Source: Geobacteraceae bacterium (GTDB taxonomy: Bacteria; Desulfobacterota; Desulfuromonadia; Geobacterales; Pseudopelobacteraceae). Taken from it: a stretch of 64,000 nucleotides of DNA. A program made the translations under genes and the position numbers. The DNA lies in the NCBI GenBank assembly GCA_013336525.1, contig JAAXTM010000002.1, positions 434,001 to 498,000 on the forward strand, given 5' to 3'. A model generated the notes under the pieces. It was not told the DNA's origin. It was given only the letters and a program-made list of their open reading frames with translations, and searched no databases. Shown piece by piece: positions 38,488-46,734 of this stretch. Position 1 is the first letter of the stretch. Each line of letters starts with the position of its first letter.

Positions 38488-39099
38488 ATGCCCCAATCAA
38501 TTGACGATCTCATACTGCGGATTAAAGAACTACAGGAAGAACTCGAAGTTGAGTTTAAGAAGAAACGGGACGAGTTTGAGTTCATCATCGAAAAGAAGCG
38601 GGTCCGTTTTGCCGAGGAGGTGGCGAGACAGCAGCGACGCCTGAAAATCGGCTGGTTCCGCTATCTGGTCAAGGCCAGACCGCTCAACATACTGACTGCA
38701 CCGGTCATTTATGCCGGCTTCGTACCGTTCATCCTGCTGGATCTGTTTCTCTGGTTGTATCAGTCGATCTGCTTTCCGGTGTACCGAATCCCCAAGGTAA
38801 AGCGATCCGAGTATTTGGTCTTTGACCGTGAGGATCTTCCCTACCTGAATATTATTGAGAAGTTCAACTGTTTTTACTGTTCTTACGGTAACGGTCTGAT
38901 GGCATACGGACGGGAAATCGCCGCCCGAACCGAGCAGTACTGGTGCCCGATCAAGCATGCCCGCCGAATCAAGGCTTCCCATGAGCACTATCCCCGGTTC
39001 TTTGAATATGGCGATGCGGAGAGTTGGCAGAAAGGGCTGGAACGGCTGCGTCGGCAATATCCGAAAGAAGATCCTGGCGTGAAAAAAGAGGTACGCTGA
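38488..39099 (+). CDS. conserved membrane protein of unknown function in the chaperone operon
   Basis: 203 residues, not recognised by name. An N-terminal charged coiled coil (about residues 5-50, rich in Lys and Glu) precedes a hydrophobic segment (about 72-95: LTAPVIYAGFVPFILLDLFL). A C-terminal domain holds FNCFYCSYGNG (CxxC, about 130-140) and YWCPIKHARR (about 150-160). The three cysteines could bind metal or exchange thiols with the thioredoxin whose gene starts one base later. No enzyme motif is evident. Confidence 0.8.
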   Translation: MPQSIDDLILRIKELQEELEVEFKKKRDEFEFIIEKKRVRFAEEVARQQRRLKIGWFRYLVKARPLNILTAPVIYAGFVPFILLDLFLWLYQSICFPVYRIPKVKRSEYLVFDREDLPYLNIIEKFNCFYCSYGNGLMAYGREIAARTEQYWCPIKHARRIKASHEHYPRFFEYGDAESWQKGLERLRRQYPKEDPGVKKEVR

Positions 39100-39100
39100 C

Positions 39101-39544
39101 ATGAATACTGCAAGCTACATCGTGAAATGTCCATCGTGCGGCACCGGCAACCGCATCCCGGCAGATAAAGAGGGGCTCAGGGGACATTGCGGCAGTTGCA
39201 AGACAACCCTGCCACCAATGTACTGTCATCCCCAGCAATTGACCGACCGGACGTTTGACTCATTCGTCAGTACTTATCCCGGTGCGGTACTGGCAGAGTT
39301 CTGGGCACCTACTTGACCGCATTGCCATACCTTCGCACCGGTGGTGCGAACCGTTGCTGAAAAGCTGGCTGGTCAGGCGGCTGTATTGCAGATCAATACC
39401 CAGGACAGCCCGGCGTTAGCAGCTCGCTTCGGTATCCGCGGCATACCGGCTATAGTACTGTTGAAACATGCCCGCGTTATCGATCAACTGCCTGGAGCGC
39501 AAACGCTCGATACCGTTCTGGCGTGGTTCCGACGAAAGACATAA
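39101..39544 (+). CDS. trxC: thioredoxin-2 with selenocysteine (UGA) at the first active-site cysteine
   Basis: 147 residues if the TGA at 39314-39316 (codon 72) is read as selenocysteine. The N-terminus has the TrxC zinc finger (CPSCG near residue 10 and CGSCK near 30). The active site reads FWAPT-U-PHC, where thioredoxins have WCxxC. The same frame then continues intact through the cis-Pro (GIRGIPAIVLL) to a TAA at 39542. A SECIS-type hairpin follows the TGA. If TGA were a plain stop, a 71-residue piece without an active site would result. Last gene of the chaperone train, presumably co-expressed. The sel genes are not in the window. Confidence 0.85.
39332..39350 (+). promoter_or_regulatory. 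bacterial SECIS element
   Basis: TTCGCACC pairs perfectly with GGTGCGAA around the three-base loop GGT. The apical loop starts 24 bases after the TGA codon, inside the 16-37 base window reported for bacterial SECIS hairpins, and has the required early G. It lies within the coding frame, as in bacterial selenoprotein genes. Confidence 0.8.
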
Positions 39545-39684
39545 TGAATTAGATCAAGACACTTGATATGGTCCTTGACCCGGGACAACTTTCAGATTGG
39601 TTGAGTGGCCGCCACTACGCGTTCAGAAAGAACCTGGAAAAGATCGAGCTGCTTTTGGCAAGTCATAAAATGTTCTCCTCTTGA
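39544..39684 (+). pseudogene. tail fragment of the repeated helix-turn-helix gene (copy 4)
   Basis: 46 codons match only the second half of copies 1 and 2: QLSDWLSGRH followed by FRKNLEKIELLL. A TAG interrupts the third codon, and the first helix-turn-helix is missing. The fragment starts in the last base of the thioredoxin stop codon. It shows the family once inserted at the end of the chaperone operon, then decayed. Confidence 0.75.
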
Positions 39685-39700
39685 GAAAACATTACGAAAT

Positions 39701-40114
39701 TCAGTTCTTTTGATGGATACTACACGTCCCACTCTCGCATTCATGCCGTTTCGGCAGATAAAGGCGAACGCGGGCAAACAGCCAGTAGCCAATGCGAGCT
39801 AATCGATTTACCACCGGTAACTGGATGATGCGCCCCATGATGCCATAGACTGTCGAGGCCGGGAACGCCTGCCAGATTGCCCAGAATGAGTCAACCCCTT
39901 TGAAAATCTGTCCGTCCTGATCAATCGCATGCAGTTGATGTATGAAATCGGCAATCGAGATTTGGTACGGAACCGCATCGAAATCAGGGCTGCTGATGTC
40001 TACTGCCACCAGCTTTTCACCATGATCTTTCCGCAGGTAGTGCTCAATCTCGGTAGCACAGACAATGCATGCCCCATCGTAGAATACTTTAAGAGGAAAC
40101 CGTGGTGGTCTCAT
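39701..40114 (-). CDS. DCC-family (DUF393) thiol-disulfide-like protein
   Basis: About 137 residues from the ATG at 40114. The DCC family signature is present as VFYDGACIVCATEIEHY (Asp-Gly-x-C-x-x-C, about residues 10-20). The central VDSFWAIWQAFP segment and a C-terminal CESGTC motif follow. Related proteins such as YuxK are suspected oxidoreductases. Its start shares a base with the stop of the upstream flavin-binding-like gene (TGATG). The frame stays open far upstream, but that region belongs to the neighbour. Confidence 0.82.
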   Translation of the reverse strand: MRPPRFPLKVFYDGACIVCATEIEHYLRKDHGEKLVAVDISSPDFDAVPYQISIADFIHQLHAIDQDGQIFKGVDSFWAIWQAFPASTVYGIMGRIIQLPVVNRLARIGYWLFARVRLYLPKRHECESGTCSIHQKN

Positions 40115-40485
40115 CAAATAAGGGGGCGCACTTCGGTAACCGTGAACCAGGCCGCGTGGGTGACAGCGGCACCGGTGCCGGGGCCGACGGTGGAGTCTGC
40201 GTTTTCCTTGATTTTTGCCAGCATGGGCCCGGACTCTTCTGTCTTTACCAGTTCCAAAGCCAGACGGACGCCACTGAAACCGGGACCTGAAGCCTTGAAC
40301 AGGAATGAGGCCTGCGGATTCTCGGTAATATTCCGATAGGTCCGCCCCTCGGTCATTCCCCATACCATGGTTTGTTCATCTATGACATGCGGTCGGGCAT
40401 AGATGGCCGTGTTGACACCGCCATTCTTTGATGCTGTGGCCATAATCCCCATGCCTTGCTGTTGGAACAGTTCGTTCAAGTTCAT
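40114..40485 (-). CDS. pyridoxamine 5'-phosphate oxidase-family protein
   Basis: 123 residues from the ATG at 40485 (AAGGAG upstream). It shows the split-barrel FMN-binding pattern: FQQQGMGIMATASKNGGVNT near the start, then a GRTYRNITENPQASF segment. This size class contains FMN or haem-degrading redox proteins of unknown substrate rather than true PdxH. Translationally coupled to the DCC-family gene. Confidence 0.82.
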   Translation of the reverse strand: MNLNELFQQQGMGIMATASKNGGVNTAIYARPHVIDEQTMVWGMTEGRTYRNITENPQASFLFKASGPGFSGVRLALELVKTEESGPMLAKIKENADSTVGPGTGAAVTHAAWFTVTEVRPLI

Positions 40486-40514
40486 ATCATCTCCTTGAAG
40501 ACAATCTGGGTGTG

Positions 40515-41138
40515 TCATTCCGAAGCTATTGGAATCAATATCTCGTTCCGACGCAGGAACCAGAGTGTGAACGGTGGGTTGTAGCGTGCCCAGACCGGCT
40601 CGCCAATGACTTTCAGGTTGTTGGCTGTTATCCAGTTATCCAGTTCCTGCTTATATTGCAGAAATTTCTTCTCACTCCAGAATCCGGAATATCGAACAGC
40701 AGCCACCCGGCGGGCAGGAACCTGCCGCAGCTTAATATTTGGATCATCGGGAGTCGGCAGGTTTTCCATAGTATATGTAGCCGGCATCATAAAGCTCACA
40801 GCCCACTTTCCCTGTACACTCTGCTGACTGACAGGAGCGGTCATGGATATTTTCTCCCCCCTCTGTTCCTGCGAAACAGGAGCTGTCATAGCAATCTTGC
40901 CGCGTGATTTGTTATCACCGGAGATGTATCGAAAAAGCGGTCTGAAAGCCTTGCTACCGGCACTTTCCAGGTTTCCGTCAACAATGATTTCGGCGAGTAC
41001 CTGAGGCGCGTACTCGCGCAGTTCGAAAATATCGTCGGTTTTAATAACCGTGTAGGGTGCTTCTTCGGTTGCCATAGCAGTAGTCGCTCCTGTGAGCAGC
41101 AGCAATAATATTGCAGTGATCAGTCCGAAAAGTCTCAT
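40515..41138 (-). CDS. exported SOUL-family haem-binding protein
   Basis: 207 residues with a signal peptide (about 1-23, ending TAMA) and the SOUL/p22HBP fold: PYTVIKTDDIFELREYAPQV at the start, then repeated KIAMTAPVSQE/KISMTAPVSQ strands and MENLPTPDDPNIKLRQVPAR. Eukaryotic members bind haem or porphyrin; bacterial ones are largely uncharacterised. AAGGAG lies upstream of the ATG. Confidence 0.9.
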   Translation of the reverse strand: MRLFGLITAILLLLLTGATTAMATEEAPYTVIKTDDIFELREYAPQVLAEIIVDGNLESAGSKAFRPLFRYISGDNKSRGKIAMTAPVSQEQRGEKISMTAPVSQQSVQGKWAVSFMMPATYTMENLPTPDDPNIKLRQVPARRVAAVRYSGFWSEKKFLQYKQELDNWITANNLKVIGEPVWARYNPPFTLWFLRRNEILIPIASE

Positions 41139-41196
41139 TTACTGCTCCTTGCGCGGCAGTGTAAATAAGTGCAGGCGGTCTATATTTGCTGCTGGT

Positions 41197-41799
41197 TCAG
41201 AATGAATTTTCAATAAATACTTCTGCCAGCGGCAGCTTGCCCGTCCGGGGGAACGATTCCTGCGAGCGACTGCCCACCGCAATCATCATGCTGACGACAT
41301 GGTCGTCTGGAAGATTGATCAGTTTCCCCACGGCATCGAAATCAAATCCGTCCATTGGACAGGAGTGCCACCCCTGTTCCTGCGCCAACAGCATGATGCT
41401 CATGGCGAGCAGTCCACATGAACGCATCGCTTCGTCCCGTTGTACCAGCGGTTTTTCTCGATAATATACATCAATTGCAGGTATGAGCATGTCTTGGTAC
41501 ATCTGCGGCGCTCCCGCCCAGTAACGTGCTGGTTCTTTTGCCCAGGCATTAAGATCAGCACAAAGGACAAACAGGAGGGATGCATCAGTGACCTTGTCCT
41601 GGTTCCAGGCAACTTCACGAATCTTCTGACGCAAAGCAGGGTCTTTGACATTAACAATACGCCAGTTCTGGATATTGAAAGCCGTTGGCGACAGCATGGC
41701 CTTTTCCAGCAGCTCAGTTACCTGCTGTTCGCTGATTGTAAATGCCGGGTCAAACATTTTCTCCGCGCGTCTTTCCTGTATTGCTGTTGATACATTCAT
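41197..41799 (-). CDS. nitroreductase-family flavoprotein
   Basis: 200 residues of the NfsB-like FMN fold: ERRAEKMFDPAF at the N-terminus (phosphate-binding Arg), SPTAFNIQNWRIVNV, and a C-terminal GWHSCPMDGFD. It would reduce quinones or nitro compounds with NAD(P)H. AAAGGAG lies upstream. It stands in a run of stress genes. Confidence 0.9.
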   Translation of the reverse strand: MNVSTAIQERRAEKMFDPAFTISEQQVTELLEKAMLSPTAFNIQNWRIVNVKDPALRQKIREVAWNQDKVTDASLLFVLCADLNAWAKEPARYWAGAPQMYQDMLIPAIDVYYREKPLVQRDEAMRSCGLLAMSIMLLAQEQGWHSCPMDGFDFDAVGKLINLPDDHVVSMMIAVGSRSQESFPRTGKLPLAEVFIENSF

Positions 41800-41851
41800 G
41801 GTTATTCTCCTTTAAATTGTGGGTTTGATATGTTGAAGCTCTTGGAATCGT

Positions 41852-42397
41852 CTATGCGCCTTTATGTTGAAGAACTACATCATGCATTTCCGTAGTCAGT
41901 GTTTCTATCCGCTGACTCAACTCTTTCACGATTTCGGTCAATTGCGTATTTTGCTGGAGCAGTTCCATTATCTGCTCGGATTGCTGTGCAGCCAATGCTT
42001 GTCGCTGCTCAGCAGCCAATGCAAGGGCCTCCCGATGTTGTGCGTCGGCATCTGCATGTGCCTTATCTCGATCAGCCTGCCGTGTCTGAGCAAGCAGGAT
42101 GAGAGGTGCAGCATAAGCTGCTTGGAGACTGAAGGCAAGGTTGAGCAAGATAAACGGGTAAACATCGAATTTGGTATATCCGGCAACGTTTAACCCGATC
42201 CAGATGGCTACAATAACCGTCTGCGCAACAAGGAAAACCGGTGTTCCAAAAAAACGCGCAAATCCTTCCGCCTTAAGGGCAAACCAGTCATTCCCGAAGA
42301 CAGTACCAAGATGAACATGAGGGAGATGGAAGCGGAAGTAATCATTAGGTACATTTGAGACCGGGACGGGAGCCGGTATTTTTGATTCTGCTATCAT
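41852..42397 (-). CDS. DUF1003 family membrane protein
   Basis: 181 residues. The first 110 match DUF1003 (FGNDWFALKAEGFARFFGTPVFL, then two membrane helices with IWIGLNV and PFILLNLAFSLQAAYAAPLIL). The C-terminal 70 residues are a coiled coil rich in Ala, Gln and Glu. Function unknown; family members often sit with magnesium or stress genes. GAGGAG precedes the ATG. Confidence 0.85.
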   Translation of the reverse strand: MIAESKIPAPVPVSNVPNDYFRFHLPHVHLGTVFGNDWFALKAEGFARFFGTPVFLVAQTVIVAIWIGLNVAGYTKFDVYPFILLNLAFSLQAAYAAPLILLAQTRQADRDKAHADADAQHREALALAAEQRQALAAQQSEQIMELLQQNTQLTEIVKELSQRIETLTTEMHDVVLQHKGA

Positions 42398-42443
42398 ATC
42401 ATCTCCTCAATGGTTCAGATTCTTTTGCAAAAACTACAATGTT

Positions 42444-42947
42444 TCATGATGTTTTCTTCTCGCGGTCCTTGATAAGTACAAACAGCAGGTAGGATACAAC
42501 ACCAAGATTTATAACAAGAACAGTGATTCTCGGCCATGTAACTTTAATAGCCACCTCATAGATCTCGACTGGAATGTACATACCTCCGGTGAGGACGGCA
42601 AACCACTCGGCCCAGGTCTTTCTCAGCCAAAGTCCAGCCGCTTCAATCATGCGCACAATAAAGTACATTGCAGCAGCAAGAGCCATGCTCCAGAGTTTGG
42701 TATCGTCTATATGTTCCATCAGGTCGAGAAAGATTCGCGGATAATGGCTGGCAGGATTAAGGTGAAAGTGTTTTACCAGATGCATGGCGGCTTCATTGAT
42801 GTCCTTGTGGATGTAGGTCAATAACTCGAAACCCACAAGGAGAACCAGTAGCCCCTTTGCTCCTTCAAAGAGCGCAACAACGTGCAGCCCGCGTGCGTGT
42901 GACTGTTTGCTAAGCTGTTTTGGGACTTTGGAGTGGCTCTTTTTCAT
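42444..42947 (-). CDS. DUF2127 family membrane protein
   Basis: 167 residues with four hydrophobic helices and the DUF2127 pattern (HVVALFEGAKGLLVLLVGFE near the start, RKTWAEWFAVLTGGMYIPVEIYE in the middle). No known activity. It lies between the DUF1003 and ParB-like genes. Ribosome site weak. Confidence 0.82.
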   Translation of the reverse strand: MKKSHSKVPKQLSKQSHARGLHVVALFEGAKGLLVLLVGFELLTYIHKDINEAAMHLVKHFHLNPASHYPRIFLDLMEHIDDTKLWSMALAAAMYFIVRMIEAAGLWLRKTWAEWFAVLTGGMYIPVEIYEVAIKVTWPRITVLVINLGVVSYLLFVLIKDREKKTS

Positions 42948-42965
42948 TCGTATGTCTGCATAAAA

Positions 42966-43349
42966 TCACTCCGCAGACCCAACTATTTTACAGGGTATAA
43001 GTTCATCCTCATTGAACGAGTAAACAGCACACATCCGGTGATAACCATCAGCAATAACGACTTTGCCAATGCGCTCGTCTCTCACCAGAAGTATTGGTGA
43101 GATTGATTTTCCGTTCTCGATCTTGTTTCGGTCTTTCTCCACATGGGAATTACTGACTCCAAGCAAAGACAGTCCCGATGCTCGAAAGATGTCTTTTGCT
43201 TTGAACTGAGCTAGCTGGGCACTCTTCAGGTTATTTACGATCATCTTAACTGTTGTGCCATTGTAGAGCAGCCCAAGGTAAGATTCTGCTGCCGGATAAT
43301 TCTTGTCCTCAGGCTCTTGCAACCATTTGATCTTGATTTGTTTGACCAT
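42966..43349 (-). CDS. ParB/sulfiredoxin-fold-like small protein
   Basis: About 127 residues from the ATG at 43349. The C-terminal part ISPILLVRDERIGKVVIADG followed by YHRMCAVY resembles the ParB/Srx nucleotide-binding core (GxHR-like motif as GYHR). There is no helix-turn-helix, so it is not a partition ParB. Function unknown. Confidence 0.7.
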   Translation of the reverse strand: MVKQIKIKWLQEPEDKNYPAAESYLGLLYNGTTVKMIVNNLKSAQLAQFKAKDIFRASGLSLLGVSNSHVEKDRNKIENGKSISPILLVRDERIGKVVIADGYHRMCAVYSFNEDELIPCKIVGSAE

Positions 43350-43408
43350 ACTGATACCCCATACCTTACCCAATCCATACCCGTTTAGATGTCTGGATTA
43401 TGATCGCG

Positions 43409-44104
43409 TTATCGCCGGTCACCGGTAAACCGTAGCAACATGAGAAAAAGGTTTATAAAATCAAGATACAGTGTCAATGCCCCGAGAATAGCAGGTTTTC
43501 TTCCTTCAGTTCCCTGAGCTGCCATTGCTTTGATTTTCCAGGTGTCATATGCAGTAAGACCTGTGAAAACAATCACGCCGATACCTGATATGACCCACGA
43601 GACCGCACTGCTGCCAACGAAGATGTTGACGACCGAGGCGATTACCACACCTATCAACCCCATGAACAGAAAACTTCCCCACGACGTGAGGTCACGTTTG
43701 GTCATAAATCCAAAGAGGCTCATTGCGCCAAACATCCCGGCAGTGGTAACAAAGGTGGATGTAATTGAGCTGGCAGTATAAGCCAGAGCCACGCTAGAAA
43801 GAGTGATTCCGTTTAGTGCGGAGTAGACAATGAATACTAAAGTCGCTGTTGATGCACTCATCTTGTTTATTGCACCTACAAGAGTGAATACCAGAGCCAG
43901 TTCTCCGATCATTATTCCGTAAAAGACAAGCCTGTTTCCCAATACGGCATTGAGTATTGCCGGTGAGGAGAGTGTGATGAGCGAAACAAAAGCTGTAATA
44001 GCCAATCCTGCTCCCATCCAGGCGTATACCTGTCGGATAAGAGAGTTTTGCCTTACAACTACCTGCGTTGCAGTACGTGGTTGCATGGTACTAAAGTCAT
44101 TCAT
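43409..44104 (-). CDS. Bax inhibitor-1 / YccA-family membrane protein
   Basis: 231 residues with seven hydrophobic helices and the family C-terminus (GLTAYDTWKIKAMA, then GALTLYLDFINLFLMLLRFTG with the buried Asp). Bacterial members leak Ca2+ or modulate the membrane protease FtsH. That fits the stress-gene neighbourhood. GAGGAGC upstream of the ATG. Confidence 0.92.
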   Translation of the reverse strand: MNDFSTMQPRTATQVVVRQNSLIRQVYAWMGAGLAITAFVSLITLSSPAILNAVLGNRLVFYGIMIGELALVFTLVGAINKMSASTATLVFIVYSALNGITLSSVALAYTASSITSTFVTTAGMFGAMSLFGFMTKRDLTSWGSFLFMGLIGVVIASVVNIFVGSSAVSWVISGIGVIVFTGLTAYDTWKIKAMAAQGTEGRKPAILGALTLYLDFINLFLMLLRFTGDRR

Positions 44105-44265
44105 AATAAAGCTCCTCTTTTCAAGATTCTAGGGGCACGATCACGTCAGATCTCTAAAGTAAGATTGACTGTTGATCGACGCCTTGGGAAATATACTTTT
44201 CTTGGCTTGACATATAGAGTTAGTTTACCATTTCCAGCAATCCATTAGGTGATTGTTTCGGCTAC

Positions 44266-44961
44266 TCAAATAACTGCGCCAAAGAACTTGCCAACTCCGG
44301 CGGTTAGTCCCATTGCAAGCACACCCCAAAATGCAACACGAATAGCACCCTTAGCAATGGGAGCACCACCGGCGTATGCTGCGGTAGCCCCCAAAATGGC
44401 TAGAGTAATCAGCGCGGTTGCAAATGAAACCTCGGTAACCAAGGCTTTAGGAGCGAGTATTACGGCCAGGATTGGAACAACTGCACCTACAACAAATGCA
44501 ATTGCAGACGCAAGTGCTGCTTGAAGCGGTCGAGCCCGTAAAGTTTCTGTAATGCCAAGTTCGTCTCTGGCGTGAGCTCCAAGAGCATCTCCGGACATCA
44601 GTTTTTCTGCCACTTGGCGTGCCAAAGGTTGGTCGAGACCTCGGCTCACGTAAATTGAAGTGAGTTCAAGTAGTTCGTGTTCCGGCTGAAGTTCAAGTTC
44701 ACGCTTTTCTCTGGCAATGTCAGCATGTTCAGTATCTGCCTGCGATTGAACCGAGACATACTCGCCTGCAGCCATTGACATTGCTCCAGCGACAAGACCG
44801 GCTATACCAGCAAGCAGAATGCTATTTTGTGATGCTCCGGAAGCTGCAACTCCAACGACAAGACTTGATACCGAAATTGTTCCGTCGTTAGCGCCAAGCA
44901 CTGCTGCTCGAAGCCAACCTATTCTTTCTGACCTGTGAGATTCGCTGTGAAATTGTAGCAT
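44266..44961 (-). CDS. VIT1/CCC1-family transporter
   Basis: About 231 residues from the ATG at 44961 (AAGGAG nine bases upstream). Helix 1 carries LRAAVLGANDGTISVSSLVVG, the family signature, followed by SMAAGEYVSVQSQADTEHAD at the end of helix 2, and three C-terminal helices. Homologues export Fe2+ or Mn2+. It belongs to the metal-handling run. Confidence 0.92.
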   Translation of the reverse strand: MLQFHSESHRSERIGWLRAAVLGANDGTISVSSLVVGVAASGASQNSILLAGIAGLVAGAMSMAAGEYVSVQSQADTEHADIAREKRELELQPEHELLELTSIYVSRGLDQPLARQVAEKLMSGDALGAHARDELGITETLRARPLQAALASAIAFVVGAVVPILAVILAPKALVTEVSFATALITLAILGATAAYAGGAPIAKGAIRVAFWGVLAMGLTAGVGKFFGAVI

Positions 44962-45044
44962 TAACAGAATCTCCTTGAGATCCAACTTACTACTGGACGG
45001 TCACTACAGACTGCTGATACATCCTCATCAATCACCCCATAAAT

Positions 45045-45893
45045 CTAGACGATATCTTCATTCCTGAATCGCTTGAAAAGCAATGCTCCAAGAATAAGAC
45101 AGTAAACAAGGACATTGATGAGTGGATAGATAGGTCCGAATCCATGGCTTGATTCGCTCTCGATCAACGAAGAGGCCAGCTGCTGAACTCCTAAGAGCTT
45201 CGGCCAGAAAAAATAAACTACTTTCCACCAGGTCAGGTCTGACTGTGGCTGGCCGACCGATTGCTGCACTATCGCCTGCCCTATCTGACTCTGGCTGGCA
45301 GCAGCTATGCCATCAGCTACAAAGCCGACGGCACCAACGCCAAGAACACAAAGAAAAGCGACAATGTCGGACATCATAAGCGACAAAAGAAGCACAGCAA
45401 TAACCACAAAGAGCAGGTTGATCGAGCATAGCAGTGAGGCAACGAGGTATTCCGGCATGAAAACCTGCAAATTGATGGAGGTGATCAGGAAGACAATACT
45501 ATGCAAGATGAGCATAAAAAGTGTCGATAAGACCCATAATCCGAGGATTTTTCCCATTACATACTGCCACCGCGCTATCGGTTTTGACAAAATGCACGCT
45601 TGCATCCCCTCATTTCGGTCACGCCTGAAGATTCGCATCGAAAGTAAGGCTGCTATGACCATCACACCAGCACCAATTACGTGGAAGGTCGCTTTCGATA
45701 ATGTCCTGACTATGGTTCCGGCATCAAGAATCTGTCCGTTCACCATGTAATTACCTTGATAACAGCCACGAACAAGAAATACACAGAGTGCGCAGAATAC
45801 GAACATGACGACGAAACTTCTCTGCTGCACTTCGTCGATAAGCGTATATTTTGTAATCCTTGTAATGGGGGGTAGTGATTTTGAAGTTTCCAT
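45045..45893 (-). CDS. ABC-2-type exporter permease
   Basis: 282 residues with about six hydrophobic helices and the motif RIFRRDRNEGMQACILSKPI after the first pair, typical of NatB/ABC-2 permeases. It starts one base after the ATPase gene stop, so the two form one exporter. Cargo unknown. Confidence 0.88.
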   Translation of the reverse strand: METSKSLPPITRITKYTLIDEVQQRSFVVMFVFCALCVFLVRGCYQGNYMVNGQILDAGTIVRTLSKATFHVIGAGVMVIAALLSMRIFRRDRNEGMQACILSKPIARWQYVMGKILGLWVLSTLFMLILHSIVFLITSINLQVFMPEYLVASLLCSINLLFVVIAVLLLSLMMSDIVAFLCVLGVGAVGFVADGIAAASQSQIGQAIVQQSVGQPQSDLTWWKVVYFFWPKLLGVQQLASSLIESESSHGFGPIYPLINVLVYCLILGALLFKRFRNEDIV

Positions 45894-45894
45894 G

Positions 45895-46599
45895 TCAACC
45901 TTTCACCAATCGAACAAACACATCTTCCAACGTCTCCCCGTCTTTTACAATGGAGGAAATTGTGTCTTTTACCAAGAGCTTGCCTCGGTTGATGATAGCT
46001 GCGGTATCACAGATTTTTTCAACTTCCGACAACAGGTGTGAATTTAAGAAAATAGTCATGCCTTGATCTTTAAGCGACTCCAGGAGTTGGCGTATTTCCC
46101 TGATACCAATGGGATCTAAACCAGAGGTGGGCTCATCAAGAATTAACAGTTTGGGATTTCCCATGAGTGCGGCGCCTAATCCGAACCGTTGGACCATGCC
46201 CTTGGAATATGTGCTAACCTTTGTATTCTCCCTGCCTTGCATTCCAATCAGCTCAACAATACGCCTACAGTGATCTGCAGCCTCGGACCGGTTCATATCC
46301 AATAGCTCAGCACAGCGTAGAAGGTAGTGCCACCCTGAAAGAAATGGTGGAACATGGTGGTTTTCAGCAAGATAACCGACCGATTGTCGGCATTCTGCCA
46401 GAGTACTTGGAATACCGCTTAAAGATAAGCTGCCCGATGTCGGCCGTGTAAAATCGAGCAGCATCTTAACGATGGTCGTTTTTCCGGCACCATTGGGTCC
46501 AAGCAGAGCAAAGCACTCACCTGGCTTTACCGTGAAGGAGACATCATCAACAGCCGTAAGCGATTCGTATCGTTTGGTAACATTTTTCAATTCAATCAT
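45895..46599 (-). CDS. ABC exporter ATP-binding protein
   Basis: 234 residues. Walker A GPNGAGKTT (about residue 34), signature STYSKGMVQRFGLG, Walker B LLILDEPTSGLD and the switch His (NSHLLSEVE) are all present. It partners the permease just downstream. Confidence 0.94.
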   Translation of the reverse strand: MIELKNVTKRYESLTAVDDVSFTVKPGECFALLGPNGAGKTTIVKMLLDFTRPTSGSLSLSGIPSTLAECRQSVGYLAENHHVPPFLSGWHYLLRCAELLDMNRSEAADHCRRIVELIGMQGRENTKVSTYSKGMVQRFGLGAALMGNPKLLILDEPTSGLDPIGIREIRQLLESLKDQGMTIFLNSHLLSEVEKICDTAAIINRGKLLVKDTISSIVKDGETLEDVFVRLVKG

Positions 46600-46734
46600 A
46601 TTATGGACTCATGAAATCTCAGAAAACTTTCCATCTGCAAGGTATTCGTGATTAATCTGGACGTTGTTCTCTATCAGTTGTTCGTACGGATCAGAAATCG
46701 CGGGAATGGTAACAGGCAATAAGTACGCTGACTA

